NCBI RefSeq assembly: GCF_046054165.1
Contig: NZ_JBFNXK010000002.1
Location: 186,001 to 250,000 of the forward strand
Direction: 5' to 3'
Source of the DNA: Celerinatantimonas sp046054165
Lineage (GTDB): Bacteria; Pseudomonadota; Gammaproteobacteria; Enterobacterales; Celerinatantimonadaceae
Length of the DNA: 64,000 bases
Shown here: positions 7,988-17,412 of the stretch, piece after piece
Layout: each line of letters begins with the position of its first letter
How positions within the stretch are numbered: the first letter of the stretch is position 1
The notes under the pieces: model-generated
The model's database searches: none
What the model saw: the letters and a program-made list of their open reading frames with translations, nothing else
Told to the model about the DNA's origin: nothing
Program-made: the position numbers and the translations under genes

Positions 7988-10270
7988 TCACGATGCTTGC
8001 GATCCATCTAACGCGGGTAATGCTTCAACTTCCACGCCATCAACCCGTTGCAGACCCCGCGGCAATTTATTTCCACGCCGCCCACGCTCACCTCGATAAT
8101 GTTCCAGATCCGAAGGTTTCAATGTCAACTTGCGTTTACCCGCCCAGAGAGTCACCGAAGCCTCTTCCGGGATCACCAGCATAACTTTGACAAACTCTTC
8201 ACGATTTTTCACCCGTGTCGAGGGGATACCAATAATTTTATTCCCTTTACCTTTAGACAGCTCTGGCAAGCTGGTAATCGGAAATACCAGCATCCGACCT
8301 TCATTTGAAATGGTCAAACACAGATCTGTTTCCATATGCATGATCGGTGCAGGTTCCAACACCTTGGCACCTTCGGGAACCGTCAATAGTGCCTTCCCAT
8401 TGCGCTTTTTACTGACCATGTCACTAAATTGGCAAATAAATCCGTATCCAGCATCACTGCAAAGTAAAAACCGTTCTGATTCTTCAGCCATGATCACATG
8501 GCTAAAACTTTCGCCCGCCGCTAAATCAAAACGTCCGGTCAACGGTTCCCCTTGGCTACGAGCCGAAGGCAAAGTATGAGGCTCCAGAGCAAAACTCCGG
8601 CCACTACTATCAATAAATACGGCTGGCTGATTACTTTTACCCTGAGCACAGTTCAGATACTCATCGCCCGCTTTATAGCTCAGTCCTTTGCCGTCAATTT
8701 CATGGCCTTTAGCACTGCGGGCCCAGCCCATTTTAGAAAGCACAACCGTAATGGGTTCCGTCGGAACCAGATCCTTCTCTTTCAGAGCCTTCGCTTCGCT
8801 GCGTTCGACTAAGGGAGAGCGCCGCTCATCACCATAAGTTTGTGCATCAGCTAGGATCTCTTTTTTCATTAGCGTATTCAGCCGTTTATCCGAGCCTAAC
8901 AATTTTTCCAGCTTGTCTCGTTCTGCCGATAACTCATCCTGTTCAGCACGGATTTTAATCTCTTCCAGTTTAGCCAACTGCCGCAACTTAATTTCCAGAA
9001 TCGCTTCAGCTTGTTTTTCTGATAACTGAAAACGACTGATCAGTGCGGCTTTGGCATCATCTTCTGTGCGGATGATTTCAATTACTTCATCGATATTTAA
9101 AAATGCAATCAGCAACCCTTCAAGGATATGCAACCGAGCCAGCACTTTATCGAGCCGGTACTGTAAACGTCGCCGGATAATATCCCGACGAAATTCCAAC
9201 CATTCACTGAGAATTTGCAGAATATTTTTGACCTGAGGCCGTCGATCCAACCCCAGCATATTCATATTGACTCGATAGTTTTTTTCCAGATCCGTCGAGG
9301 CAAACAGATGATCCATCAACATCTGGGTATCTACCCGATTGGAACGAGGAACAATCACAATACGAGTTGGATTTTCATGATCCGCCTCATCCCGTAAATC
9401 CACGACCATCGGCAGCTTTTTCGCCTGCATCTGACCGGCGATTTGCTCTAAAATTTTCGAGCCAGAAGCCTGATGTGGTAATGCCGTAATCACGATTTCG
9501 CCTTCTTCATCGTGATACACGGCCCGCATTTTTATCGATCCCCGCCCATGCTTATAGATCTTGGCAATCTCTTTAGCCGGGGTAATGATCTCAGCTTCCG
9601 TTGGATAATCCGGGCCTTTGATAAAAGTGAGCAGCTCATCGATACTGGCTTTGGGATTATCCAGCAGATAAGCACAGGCCGATGCCACTTCCCGCACGTT
9701 ATGCGGTGGAATATCGGTTGCCATTCCCACCGCAATCCCCGTGATCCCATTGAGTAAGATGTGGGGCAATCGAGCCGGTAACATCAGCGGCTCACGCAGT
9801 GTCCCATCGAAATTAGGCCCCCATTCGACGGTTCCCTGACCTAATTCGCTCAGCAAAACTTCAGAAAATTTTGAAAGACGCGCTTCGGTATATCGCATGG
9901 CGGCAAATGATTTAGGATCATCTGGAGCCCCCCAGTTTCCCTGGCCATCGACCAATGGATAACGGTAGGTAAATGGCTGAGCCATCAATACCATTGCTTC
10001 ATAACAAGCCGAATCACCATGTGGATGATATTTACCTAAAACATCCCCGACGGTACGGGCTGATTTTTTATATTTAGTCGTCGCCGAAAGCCCCAGCTCA
10101 GACATTGCATAAATAATACGCCGCTGAACCGGTTTTAATCCGTCACTGATGTGTGGCAGGGCCCGATCCATAATGACGTACATTGAATAGTTTAGATAGG
10201 CCTGCTCGGTAAAGACCCGTAATGGCTGGCGTTCTACACCATCAAGACTGAGATCAGCCATATCACTCAT
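7988..10270 (-). CDS. parC: DNA topoisomerase IV subunit A
   Basis: 760 residues, close to the 752 of E. coli. It opens with the breakage-reunion domain: YSMYVIMDRALPHISDGLKPVQRR, and RYTEARLSKF near residue 123 with the active Tyr. The quinolone-determining segment reads HPHGDSACYEAM, so both key positions (Ser and Glu) are wild type. The C-terminal third is the beta-pinwheel that guides decatenation. It is the last gene of a leftward run starting at nudF, and is separated from parE by a GGDEF/EAL gene. Confidence 0.97.
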   Translation of the reverse strand: MSDMADLSLDGVERQPLRVFTEQAYLNYSMYVIMDRALPHISDGLKPVQRRIIYAMSELGLSATTKYKKSARTVGDVLGKYHPHGDSACYEAMVLMAQPFTYRYPLVDGQGNWGAPDDPKSFAAMRYTEARLSKFSEVLLSELGQGTVEWGPNFDGTLREPLMLPARLPHILLNGITGIAVGMATDIPPHNVREVASACAYLLDNPKASIDELLTFIKGPDYPTEAEIITPAKEIAKIYKHGRGSIKMRAVYHDEEGEIVITALPHQASGSKILEQIAGQMQAKKLPMVVDLRDEADHENPTRIVIVPRSNRVDTQMLMDHLFASTDLEKNYRVNMNMLGLDRRPQVKNILQILSEWLEFRRDIIRRRLQYRLDKVLARLHILEGLLIAFLNIDEVIEIIRTEDDAKAALISRFQLSEKQAEAILEIKLRQLAKLEEIKIRAEQDELSAERDKLEKLLGSDKRLNTLMKKEILADAQTYGDERRSPLVERSEAKALKEKDLVPTEPITVVLSKMGWARSAKGHEIDGKGLSYKAGDEYLNCAQGKSNQPAVFIDSSGRSFALEPHTLPSARSQGEPLTGRFDLAAGESFSHVIMAEESERFLLCSDAGYGFICQFSDMVSKKRNGKALLTVPEGAKVLEPAPIMHMETDLCLTISNEGRMLVFPITSLPELSKGKGNKIIGIPSTRVKNREEFVKVMLVIPEEASVTLWAGKRKLTLKPSDLEHYRGERGRRGNKLPRGLQRVDGVEVEALPALDGSQAS

Positions 10271-10325
10271 GCTGAATACCTTTTGTTAAATAAATAGAAT
10301 TGCGACAACCGACTTGACTGACAAG

Positions 10326-12707
10326 CTACTCCGAACGCAGCGACAACACCTGAGCCGTACGCTGCATACTCCAAATCTGATTCGCGGGCAGGGGTTTGCC
10401 GATATAATATCCCTGAATAAAATCAATCCCTAACTCTTTTAATGAATCGGCTAATGGTTTTGATTCAACGAACTCGGCAATGGTCTGATATCCCATATCC
10501 TGCGCAATGGATGACAACGCCCGGACAAAATACCGGTTTTTGGAATTTTCCAGAATATCTCGTACAAAGGAACCATCGATTTTAATATAATCCAATGGTA
10601 GCTCGCGCAGGGAATGAAACGAAGAATAACCCACGCCAAAATCATCTAAGGCCATCGCACATCCCAATTGTTTTAATAACTGAATGTGTTCTTTCGCCTG
10701 CTCGATATTCGGCAATGCGGCTGTTTCAGTGATTTCAAAAATCACTTTATTCCCTGGAATTTTACGCTGCTCAAATTCACTCATAATCTGATTGATCATA
10801 CTTCGGCTACAAAACGAACGCGCCGACAAGTTAATCGCGATCATATCATCAATGCCATGCTGTATATTCGTCGACAATTGCTCTAAAGCCCGCTGAATCA
10901 CCCACAAATCGATCTGGCTAATATAACCGTTTTTCTCCGCCGCTAAGATCAGATCATAAGGAGAAACCAACTGATCATCTTCCGTCACGATCCGTAATAG
11001 CACTTCATAATGACGAATCACACCCGTTTGATTATCTAAAATAGGCTGGTAGTACAGCCGCATCTGTTGCCGTTCAATCGCATGTTGCGCCATATCCAGC
11101 CAATAGTGATTCTGCACAATCTCATTGCTCAGTTCATTCGACTGATACACCACAATACAATGCTTACCTTCTTTTTTAGCCTGAAACATGCAAATGTCCG
11201 CACGACTCATCAGTTCAAAAAAACTGGTTCCATGCTCAGGCGAAGCAACGATACCAATACTCACCGATGTCGAATGGATGGTGTGATAGCCCGCCAGTGA
11301 AATCTCACTCACCAGTTGGGTAATTCGTTCTGCCATCGCTTCTGCCGTTGCCAGATTCAAATCCAAAACAAATGCCGCAAACTGATCCCCGGCAATCCGG
11401 GCAATCACGGCCGATTCAGGCAAATAACCAATCAATGTATTAGCCACCTGAATCAACATTTCATCGCCACAGCCATGACCACTAATATCATTCACATACT
11501 TAAAATTATCTAAATCAATATTCAGCAAACACCCGGCTTGCTTCTGATTCAGATAATGAGTCAACCGCTGTTCAAAATGGCGGCGATTTGACAATTGCGT
11601 TAAATAATCATGATCGGCAATCCATTCCAGCTGATCAGCTCGGGAATGCAGTTGGTTTTCCAAATTTTCCAACTGATGTGAGAGCTGGATAGCCACTTCT
11701 CCCAGCTGATCGGTTTCATCAACCAACAACCGATGACGATTCTGACTGATCGCTTGTCGAAATTGCCGATGGTTGGATGTGGCCAACATTGGCAGCCCAT
11801 TGGTCAATCGTCGAATCCGAAATAATGGCCCTTTTAATAAAGCGATCAGTAGTAACAAGGCCAGCAATAAAGACCCCACACCGTAAAAAATATTACTGCG
11901 GTTGGCCTCTTGAAAATGATGGATCAACCCTTCAATAGGGTTAAATTGAACATAGTAAACCGGCATTTCCGAGGTAGTATTGTCGATTTTAAAACTAGAG
12001 AGTTCATAAACATGCTCATCGGTAATCAATTCCCGCAAACCGGACTTAAGCTCTTCTGGAGTAATCTGATTCAGTAATTGTCCTTGCCGATTACTGATAA
12101 CCGTACTGGAATAGAGCAACGCAACCTGTTTCGGATTCGGAATACCAATTAAGAAATGTTGATGAAACTGACTCGACTGATAACCATCAAACAAGGTCAC
12201 CGCATCAATGCCATAGATAAGTTGATCCGAATATTTCGGCAGTTTCAGAATGATTTTAAAATACACATTGCAACGCTCCCGGCAATCCAGTAGCCAATTC
12301 TGATCCTCATGCTGGTTAAACCAATCTAAAATGCCAGTGAGCGAACGGGCTTTACGCGTCTCTGTTAACAACTTGCCTTGTGAATTGATCAGCAACAGAT
12401 CCTGCAAGGGTAATCCTAAATCATCCTGGACCCGAAGCCGCAACATTCCGGCATACTGAACCCACTGCGGTTCAGGATAATCCCGATAAATAGCCTGAGT
12501 GAGTAATTTTAGCCGGGCGTGTACATCCTGATAATACTGACCGAATAAAACCTGTTGATGTTTAATAGTCTCGGAACGTTCAATTTCAAAAAAACTGCGA
12601 ATGTTCATATAATTCAGGATAATCAACCCCGAAAATATAAAAAACAATAATCCCGACAGCAGAATCCCTGTCTTATTTAAAACGCCCACATAGACATTCT
12701 TAACCAC
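10326..12707 (-). CDS. Membrane GGDEF/EAL protein, probable c-di-GMP phosphodiesterase
   Basis: 793 residues. A membrane helix at about 13-32, a periplasmic sensor region to about 272 with CRERC (Cys142/Cys146, possibly a disulfide), a second helix at about 273-291, a linker with coiled-coil character (about 335-360), a GGDEF domain (about 362-522) and an EAL domain (about 545-785). The cyclase signature is degenerate (AGDQF at 439-443). The EAL side keeps its catalytic set: EVL at 568-570, NLSARSF, EITETA, LDDFGVGYSS, IKIDGSF and a late AEFVE/QGYYIG. It therefore probably degrades c-di-GMP, with the GGDEF part perhaps regulatory. It starts 12 bases past parE. Confidence 0.88.
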   Translation of the reverse strand: MVKNVYVGVLNKTGILLSGLLFFIFSGLIILNYMNIRSFFEIERSETIKHQQVLFGQYYQDVHARLKLLTQAIYRDYPEPQWVQYAGMLRLRVQDDLGLPLQDLLLINSQGKLLTETRKARSLTGILDWFNQHEDQNWLLDCRERCNVYFKIILKLPKYSDQLIYGIDAVTLFDGYQSSQFHQHFLIGIPNPKQVALLYSSTVISNRQGQLLNQITPEELKSGLRELITDEHVYELSSFKIDNTTSEMPVYYVQFNPIEGLIHHFQEANRSNIFYGVGSLLLALLLLIALLKGPLFRIRRLTNGLPMLATSNHRQFRQAISQNRHRLLVDETDQLGEVAIQLSHQLENLENQLHSRADQLEWIADHDYLTQLSNRRHFEQRLTHYLNQKQAGCLLNIDLDNFKYVNDISGHGCGDEMLIQVANTLIGYLPESAVIARIAGDQFAAFVLDLNLATAEAMAERITQLVSEISLAGYHTIHSTSVSIGIVASPEHGTSFFELMSRADICMFQAKKEGKHCIVVYQSNELSNEIVQNHYWLDMAQHAIERQQMRLYYQPILDNQTGVIRHYEVLLRIVTEDDQLVSPYDLILAAEKNGYISQIDLWVIQRALEQLSTNIQHGIDDMIAINLSARSFCSRSMINQIMSEFEQRKIPGNKVIFEITETAALPNIEQAKEHIQLLKQLGCAMALDDFGVGYSSFHSLRELPLDYIKIDGSFVRDILENSKNRYFVRALSSIAQDMGYQTIAEFVESKPLADSLKELGIDFIQGYYIGKPLPANQIWSMQRTAQVLSLRSE

Positions 12708-12719
12708 ATCAGGCTCCGC

Positions 12720-14612
12720 TTATACGAGGTCCACCGCCATATTTCCTTTTGACTCTAACCAGTCTCGGCGATCAGAGGAACGTTTTTTAGCCAATAACAA
12801 ATCCATTAAATCCAGCGTATCCTGATAATCATCAATGGTCAGTTGCACTAAGCGACGGGTATTTGGATCCATCGTGGTTTCCCGCAGTTGGGGAGGATTC
12901 ATTTCACCTAATCCTTTAAAACGCTGGATATTCACTTTGCCCCGTTTCTTACCCTGCTCTATTTTCGCCTGAATACTTTCTTTTTCGGCCTCATCCAGCG
13001 CGTAAAAGACTTCTTTACCCACGTCGATACGATACAACGGAGGCATCGCCACATAGATATGTCCCTGTTCCACTAGCGCTCGGAAATGCCGCACAAACAA
13101 TGCGCATAACAGTGTAGCAATATGCAGGCCATCTGAATCAGCATCTGCCAGAATACAAATTTTGCCATACCGCAGTTTATCTAACTGCTGGCTGTCCGGA
13201 TCGATCCCGATTGCCACTGAAATATCATGAATTTCCTGAGATCCCAGCACATCTCCGCCATCGACTTCCCATGTATTCAGAATTTTCCCGCGAAGTGGCA
13301 TCACGGCCTGATATTCACGATCCCGAGCTTGTTTGGCACTGCCCCCCGCAGAATCCCCTTCAACCAGAAACAGCTCACCTCGCAAAGGTTCCTGAGTGGA
13401 ACAATCCGTTAATTTTCCCGGAAGTGCCGGTCCGTTGGTTACTTTTTTCCGAATAACCTTTTTCCCGGCCCGTAACCGTCGCTGCGCATTGTTAATAAAT
13501 AATTCGGCCAACTGCTCTGCTTCAGCAGTATTGGCATTCAACCACAAACTAAAGGCATCTTTAACCACACCACTGACAAATCCGGCACAATGTCGGGACG
13601 ATAATCGCTCTTTGGTTTGCCCTGAAAACTGTGGATCCTGCATTTTCACCGACAAAATATAGCTACAACGTTCCCACACATCATCCGGACTGAGTTTCAC
13701 ATTGCGAGGCATCAGATTCCGGAATTCACAAAATTCCCGCATGGCTTCCAACAGTCCCTGCCGCAGTCCATTAACATGGGTTCCACCTAAAGGCGTCGGG
13801 ATCAAGTTGACATAACTTTCATTCAAGCTATCTCCCCCTTCAGGTAACCAACTTAGAGCCCATTCAACCTGTTCAATGCCGTCACTTAACTGGCCAGTAA
13901 ACGGAATAGCGGGCAGATTTTCCCACTGTTGTAACGCCTGCGTCAGATAATCCGATAAGCCATCGTCATAACACCACTCTTGCGTTTCATTTTTAACTTC
14001 GTCGATGAATTTGATTGAGAGCCCCGGACACAATACGGCCTTGGCTTTTAACAAATGCGCCAATTTCGAGGCTAGAAATTTAGGGGAATCAAAATAACTG
14101 ACCTCTGGCCAGAAACGAACCGTCGTCCCAGTATTTCGTTTGCCGACACTTCCGACAACCGTCAGTTCCTGAGTTTTATCCCCCTGCTCAAAGGCCATCT
14201 GATAACGCTGACCATCTCGTTTCACTTCAACTTCAACCCGCCGTGAAAGCGCATTGACTACTGAAATTCCGACCCCATGTAAGCCACCAGAAAATTGGTA
14301 ATTTTTATTAGAAAATTTGCCCCCGGCATGTAACCGAGTAAAAATAAGCTCGACCCCACTCACTTTTTGTTCAGGGTGAATATCAACAGGCATTCCCCGA
14401 CCATCATCTTCGACCGAGAGCGATTGATCGGCATATAACGTCACCACAATATTCCGAGCATAACCCGCCAGCGCTTCATCAACACTGTTGTCGATGACTT
14501 CCTGAGCCAAGTGATTCGGACGATCGGTTTCAGTGTACATGCCCGGACGGCGTTTCACCGGATCCAAACCGCTTAAAACCTCAATCGCATCTGATGTATA
14601 TTGATTGGTCAT
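12720..14612 (-). CDS. parE: DNA topoisomerase IV subunit B
   Basis: 630 residues, as in E. coli. The GHKL ATPase domain shows VDEALAGYA, DDGRGMPVD and GGLHGVG; the TOPRIM domain shows LVEGDSAGGSAKQARDRE and ILADADSDGLHI; the C-terminus has QRFKGLGEMNP. With ParC it forms the A2B2 enzyme that unlinks daughter chromosomes. It lies 7 bases after yqiA and 12 before the GGDEF/EAL gene, so this is one tight transcription unit. Confidence 0.97.
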   Translation of the reverse strand: MTNQYTSDAIEVLSGLDPVKRRPGMYTETDRPNHLAQEVIDNSVDEALAGYARNIVVTLYADQSLSVEDDGRGMPVDIHPEQKVSGVELIFTRLHAGGKFSNKNYQFSGGLHGVGISVVNALSRRVEVEVKRDGQRYQMAFEQGDKTQELTVVGSVGKRNTGTTVRFWPEVSYFDSPKFLASKLAHLLKAKAVLCPGLSIKFIDEVKNETQEWCYDDGLSDYLTQALQQWENLPAIPFTGQLSDGIEQVEWALSWLPEGGDSLNESYVNLIPTPLGGTHVNGLRQGLLEAMREFCEFRNLMPRNVKLSPDDVWERCSYILSVKMQDPQFSGQTKERLSSRHCAGFVSGVVKDAFSLWLNANTAEAEQLAELFINNAQRRLRAGKKVIRKKVTNGPALPGKLTDCSTQEPLRGELFLVEGDSAGGSAKQARDREYQAVMPLRGKILNTWEVDGGDVLGSQEIHDISVAIGIDPDSQQLDKLRYGKICILADADSDGLHIATLLCALFVRHFRALVEQGHIYVAMPPLYRIDVGKEVFYALDEAEKESIQAKIEQGKKRGKVNIQRFKGLGEMNPPQLRETTMDPNTRRLVQLTIDDYQDTLDLMDLLLAKKRSSDRRDWLESKGNMAVDLV

Positions 14613-14619
14613 GATCTCT

Positions 14620-15201
14620 TTATTCTTTGTTATCTAATAAAAAACGAATCATCGCAGGAACATAACGATGAAAACCGCTAAACCCATGCTCACCGCCGCA
14701 CTCGATCGTTCGACGAGCCTGAGGATGGGCCTGTAAAGCCTGCCGGAAATCGAGGACTTCATCTCCGGTCTGTAACATCAGCCAATGTCGGTGACTACTC
14801 TCTTGGGGGGATATCATCAGCTCAGCCAATTGCTGCAGATGGGTCGGTTGTAACCGATACCGCTCGGCAGTAAACGGATGAACCCGTTCGCCTAGCCAAC
14901 CAGATAACCCGTCTAAATCAGATAATGGATTAATTAAAACAGCTGGAAGATGACTCTCTATTGCTGTCCGCGCGGCCAGTAATCCGCCCAAGGAGGCCCC
15001 AACAATGCCGATAAGCTGTCCTGAAAAACTATTTAGAATTTCTTGGATCTGTAACCACATCGGTTGAGGATAACAGGCAAGCTGGGGTAATAACAATTGA
15101 ATATCCGGATCATGCGCGGCTAAATAACGCCTGATACACTGCCCTTTATAAGACGTCGATGAGCCTTCGAATCCATGAAGGAACAACAAATAACGCGACA
15201 T
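14620..15201 (-). CDS. yqiA: Esterase YqiA
   Basis: 193 residues from the ATG at 15201 (AGGAG five bases upstream; a GTG one codon earlier is too close to it). Small alpha/beta hydrolase with the oxyanion/nucleophile region FLHGFEGSS, the nucleophile elbow GASLGG near residue 68, TGDEVLDFRQA carrying the acid, and EHGFSGF carrying the His. It hydrolyses short-chain esters in vitro in the E. coli homologue; the natural substrate is not known. The cpdA-yqiA-parE order is conserved in gammaproteobacteria. Confidence 0.92.
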   Translation of the reverse strand: MSRYLLFLHGFEGSSTSYKGQCIRRYLAAHDPDIQLLLPQLACYPQPMWLQIQEILNSFSGQLIGIVGASLGGLLAARTAIESHLPAVLINPLSDLDGLSGWLGERVHPFTAERYRLQPTHLQQLAELMISPQESSHRHWLMLQTGDEVLDFRQALQAHPQARRTIECGGEHGFSGFHRYVPAMIRFLLDNKE

Positions 15202-15213
15202 CACGACTCCTAA

Positions 15214-16041
15214 CTAATAGCCCTGCGATTGATTATCCGGTAAAAATCGTTGCCCTTCGATACGTTTGACTCGGGTGCTAATAGAACCATTACGATGCAA
15301 TGTAAGGCACCGATATCCTGGTTGTTGCTGATCCAGAGCAAAATCTTTGGATAATGGAAGAAATTGAATACAGGTACTCGGAGAGGCGATAAATGCAATT
15401 CCCCCCTGCTGATATTCAAAATTCTGATGGATATGACCAAATAAAATGGCTTTAACCTGTGAATGCGCTTGAATAGCCTGATAAAAATGATCGCTGTTTT
15501 TCAGATTATGCTGATCCAACCACTGACATCCAATCGGACAACATTGATGATGCATCAGAATCAGAGCGTGTTTATTCGGATATTCATGCAACGCTTGCGT
15601 CAAAAAATCCAACTGAGAAGCAGCTAAATATCCATGCGGCTTCTCCGGAACCTGAGTATCCAGCAAAATAAGCTGCCAGTGATCGCTCACCAATTGCTTG
15701 GCCGAGCTAATTCCAGACTGCTCAAGCGTTTGCCACATCACCGGATTAAAGTCATGATTACCCGGCAGCCATAAAACAGGGCGCTGTAGACAAGCAATGC
15801 CTTCAGCAAATCGCTGATAAGAACGCTCACTATGATCCTGTGATAAATCACCGGTTGCCATAATCCAGTCAAACTCAGCCTGATCTTGTTGAATTTGGTC
15901 TAATACAGCTTTGAACGAGTCCAGTGTATTGATCCCCAATAACCCGGTTCCCCGACTGGCAAACAGGTGGGTATCCGTTATCTGGAGCAAACGCAAATCT
16001 CCCTGAGGATTCGCCTGAGCAATTATTTTTTCAAATTCCAC
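15214..16041 (-). CDS. cpdA: 3',5'-cAMP phosphodiesterase CpdA
   Basis: 275 residues of the calcineurin-like metallophosphoesterase family. Metal ligands are visible in order: ITDTHLF near residue 21, GDLSQDHS near 64, LPGNHDF near 95, LMHHQCCPIG near 162 and FGHIHQN near 203. It hydrolyses cAMP and so tunes CRP-dependent expression. The start is a GTG with no clear Shine-Dalgarno sequence. It stands between yqiB and yqiA in the conserved cluster. Confidence 0.94.
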   Translation of the reverse strand: MEFEKIIAQANPQGDLRLLQITDTHLFASRGTGLLGINTLDSFKAVLDQIQQDQAEFDWIMATGDLSQDHSERSYQRFAEGIACLQRPVLWLPGNHDFNPVMWQTLEQSGISSAKQLVSDHWQLILLDTQVPEKPHGYLAASQLDFLTQALHEYPNKHALILMHHQCCPIGCQWLDQHNLKNSDHFYQAIQAHSQVKAILFGHIHQNFEYQQGGIAFIASPSTCIQFLPLSKDFALDQQQPGYRCLTLHRNGSISTRVKRIEGQRFLPDNQSQGY

Positions 16042-16086
16042 GGTCGTATTCTGAATAAAGAGGCCAATAATCGATTGATTTAATAT

Positions 16087-16575
16087 CTATTCAGTAGAAG
16101 CATCGACCGCAACCCGATGTACTAAACAGAAATGAAGCCAATCATACAAGAACAAATTTACCTGCTGCTTCTCATTTTGCTGATACATATGATGATTTGG
16201 GTAATCATAGCGTGGTTTCAGCCGAGAGATCTGCTGACTGGAACACACTTCAGCCAGTGCGGCATCATGATATAAACGAACCTCCATATGAGGTTCACTA
16301 ATCCCAGGAAGATTATGCCGAAAATGCTGACGAATTGAAAACAAAGATGTGTAACGAGTCTGCTCTTTACAGGACAACTCCAGAGCAGCCATCGCATGCG
16401 GCTCCGTATGTCGGTTAGGACGCATAGTAATGCGTTCACCAACTTCCATATCAGTGGGGAACATCCGACAAAACATCAGATAGTTAGCCGCATAAACCTG
16501 CATCAGCTTATTGAGGTCAACTCGATATTTTTTCACCGCTGAATTCAATCCAAACTCCCGTTTATTGATCACCAT
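16087..16575 (-). CDS. yqiB: DUF1249 protein YqiB
   Basis: 162 residues from the ATG at 16575, which overlaps the nudF 3' end by 14 bases; a start 18 codons further upstream would overlap more and matches nothing in the family. The core VRLYHDAALAEVCSSQQISRLKPRYDYPN is very close to E. coli YqiB, and TRYTSLFSI precedes it. The function is not established. The constant place between nudF and cpdA suggests coupled expression. Confidence 0.9.
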   Translation of the reverse strand: MVINKREFGLNSAVKKYRVDLNKLMQVYAANYLMFCRMFPTDMEVGERITMRPNRHTEPHAMAALELSCKEQTRYTSLFSIRQHFRHNLPGISEPHMEVRLYHDAALAEVCSSQQISRLKPRYDYPNHHMYQQNEKQQVNLFLYDWLHFCLVHRVAVDASTE

Positions 16576-17203
16576 TAAGCCAGCGTTGACGCAGTGGCTC
16601 AATGTGTAAAGCCAACCATTGTAACGCAATCAATGCCGCAGCGTTATCAATTCGGCCGCTTTCTATAAGTGACATCGCATCACATCGATCTAATACATGC
16701 ACCAAAATATCTTCATTTTCACTGGCTAAACCGTGAATTCCCCCAGCCTGACTGGCATCGACTTGTGCGATATAAAGATGAATACGCTCGGTCATGCCCC
16801 CCGCACTCGGGTAGTAACTATATAGTTTTTCAACACGACCTAATCGGATCCCGGCTTCTTCACCTGCTTCGCGGCGAGCCACCGCCTCAGGATCTTCGCC
16901 TTCTTTGTCCAGCATACCGGCGACCAACTCCAGTTGCCAGGGAGATGAGGCCGTAGGATAAGCGCCTACCCGGAATTGCTCGACCATCACCACTTGATCC
17001 AATTTAGGATCATAGAGTAGCACCGCCGCTGCATGGCCTCGTTCCAAAACTTCTCTAGAAAACCAATCACTCCATCCGCCTGCAAATAGTTTATGACGAA
17101 TTTGATAACCATGTAAGGTAAAAAAACCCTGATAAAGATTATCAATTTGGCGAACTTCAACATCGTTACGATCAAACTCTGATTTTTCAGACATTTTACT
17201 CAT
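16562..17203 (-). CDS. nudF: ADP-ribose pyrophosphatase NudF
   Basis: 213 residues. The Nudix box is present near residue 97 as GMLDKEGEDPEAVARREAGEE followed by AGI; it has one residue more than the strict spacing in its first turn, a variation I would expect the fold to tolerate. PWQLELVAG precedes it, as in the ADP-ribose class. It hydrolyses ADP-ribose to AMP and ribose-5-phosphate. It is the first gene of the leftward cluster to parC and is divergent from tolC, with a 209-base shared promoter region. Confidence 0.94.
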   Translation of the reverse strand: MSKMSEKSEFDRNDVEVRQIDNLYQGFFTLHGYQIRHKLFAGGWSDWFSREVLERGHAAAVLLYDPKLDQVVMVEQFRVGAYPTASSPWQLELVAGMLDKEGEDPEAVARREAGEEAGIRLGRVEKLYSYYPSAGGMTERIHLYIAQVDASQAGGIHGLASENEDILVHVLDRCDAMSLIESGRIDNAAALIALQWLALHIEPLRQRWLNGDQ

Positions 17204-17412
17204 ATATAAACCTCAAATCACTCTGACTCATTGCTTCAAAAAAACGCTTTGTCACTGATAAACAAACAGAATCTGGAAATCTGTTCGTAAAGATTGCAAT
17301 TGCTCAAGCCAGAAATATTGCGTAATATAACCGTCTAGAGTCACTGGATACTTTTGCAAAAATCCGCATACTTTGATGTGTAGACTCCCTAAACGGGCAA
17401 AAAGGAATCAGA

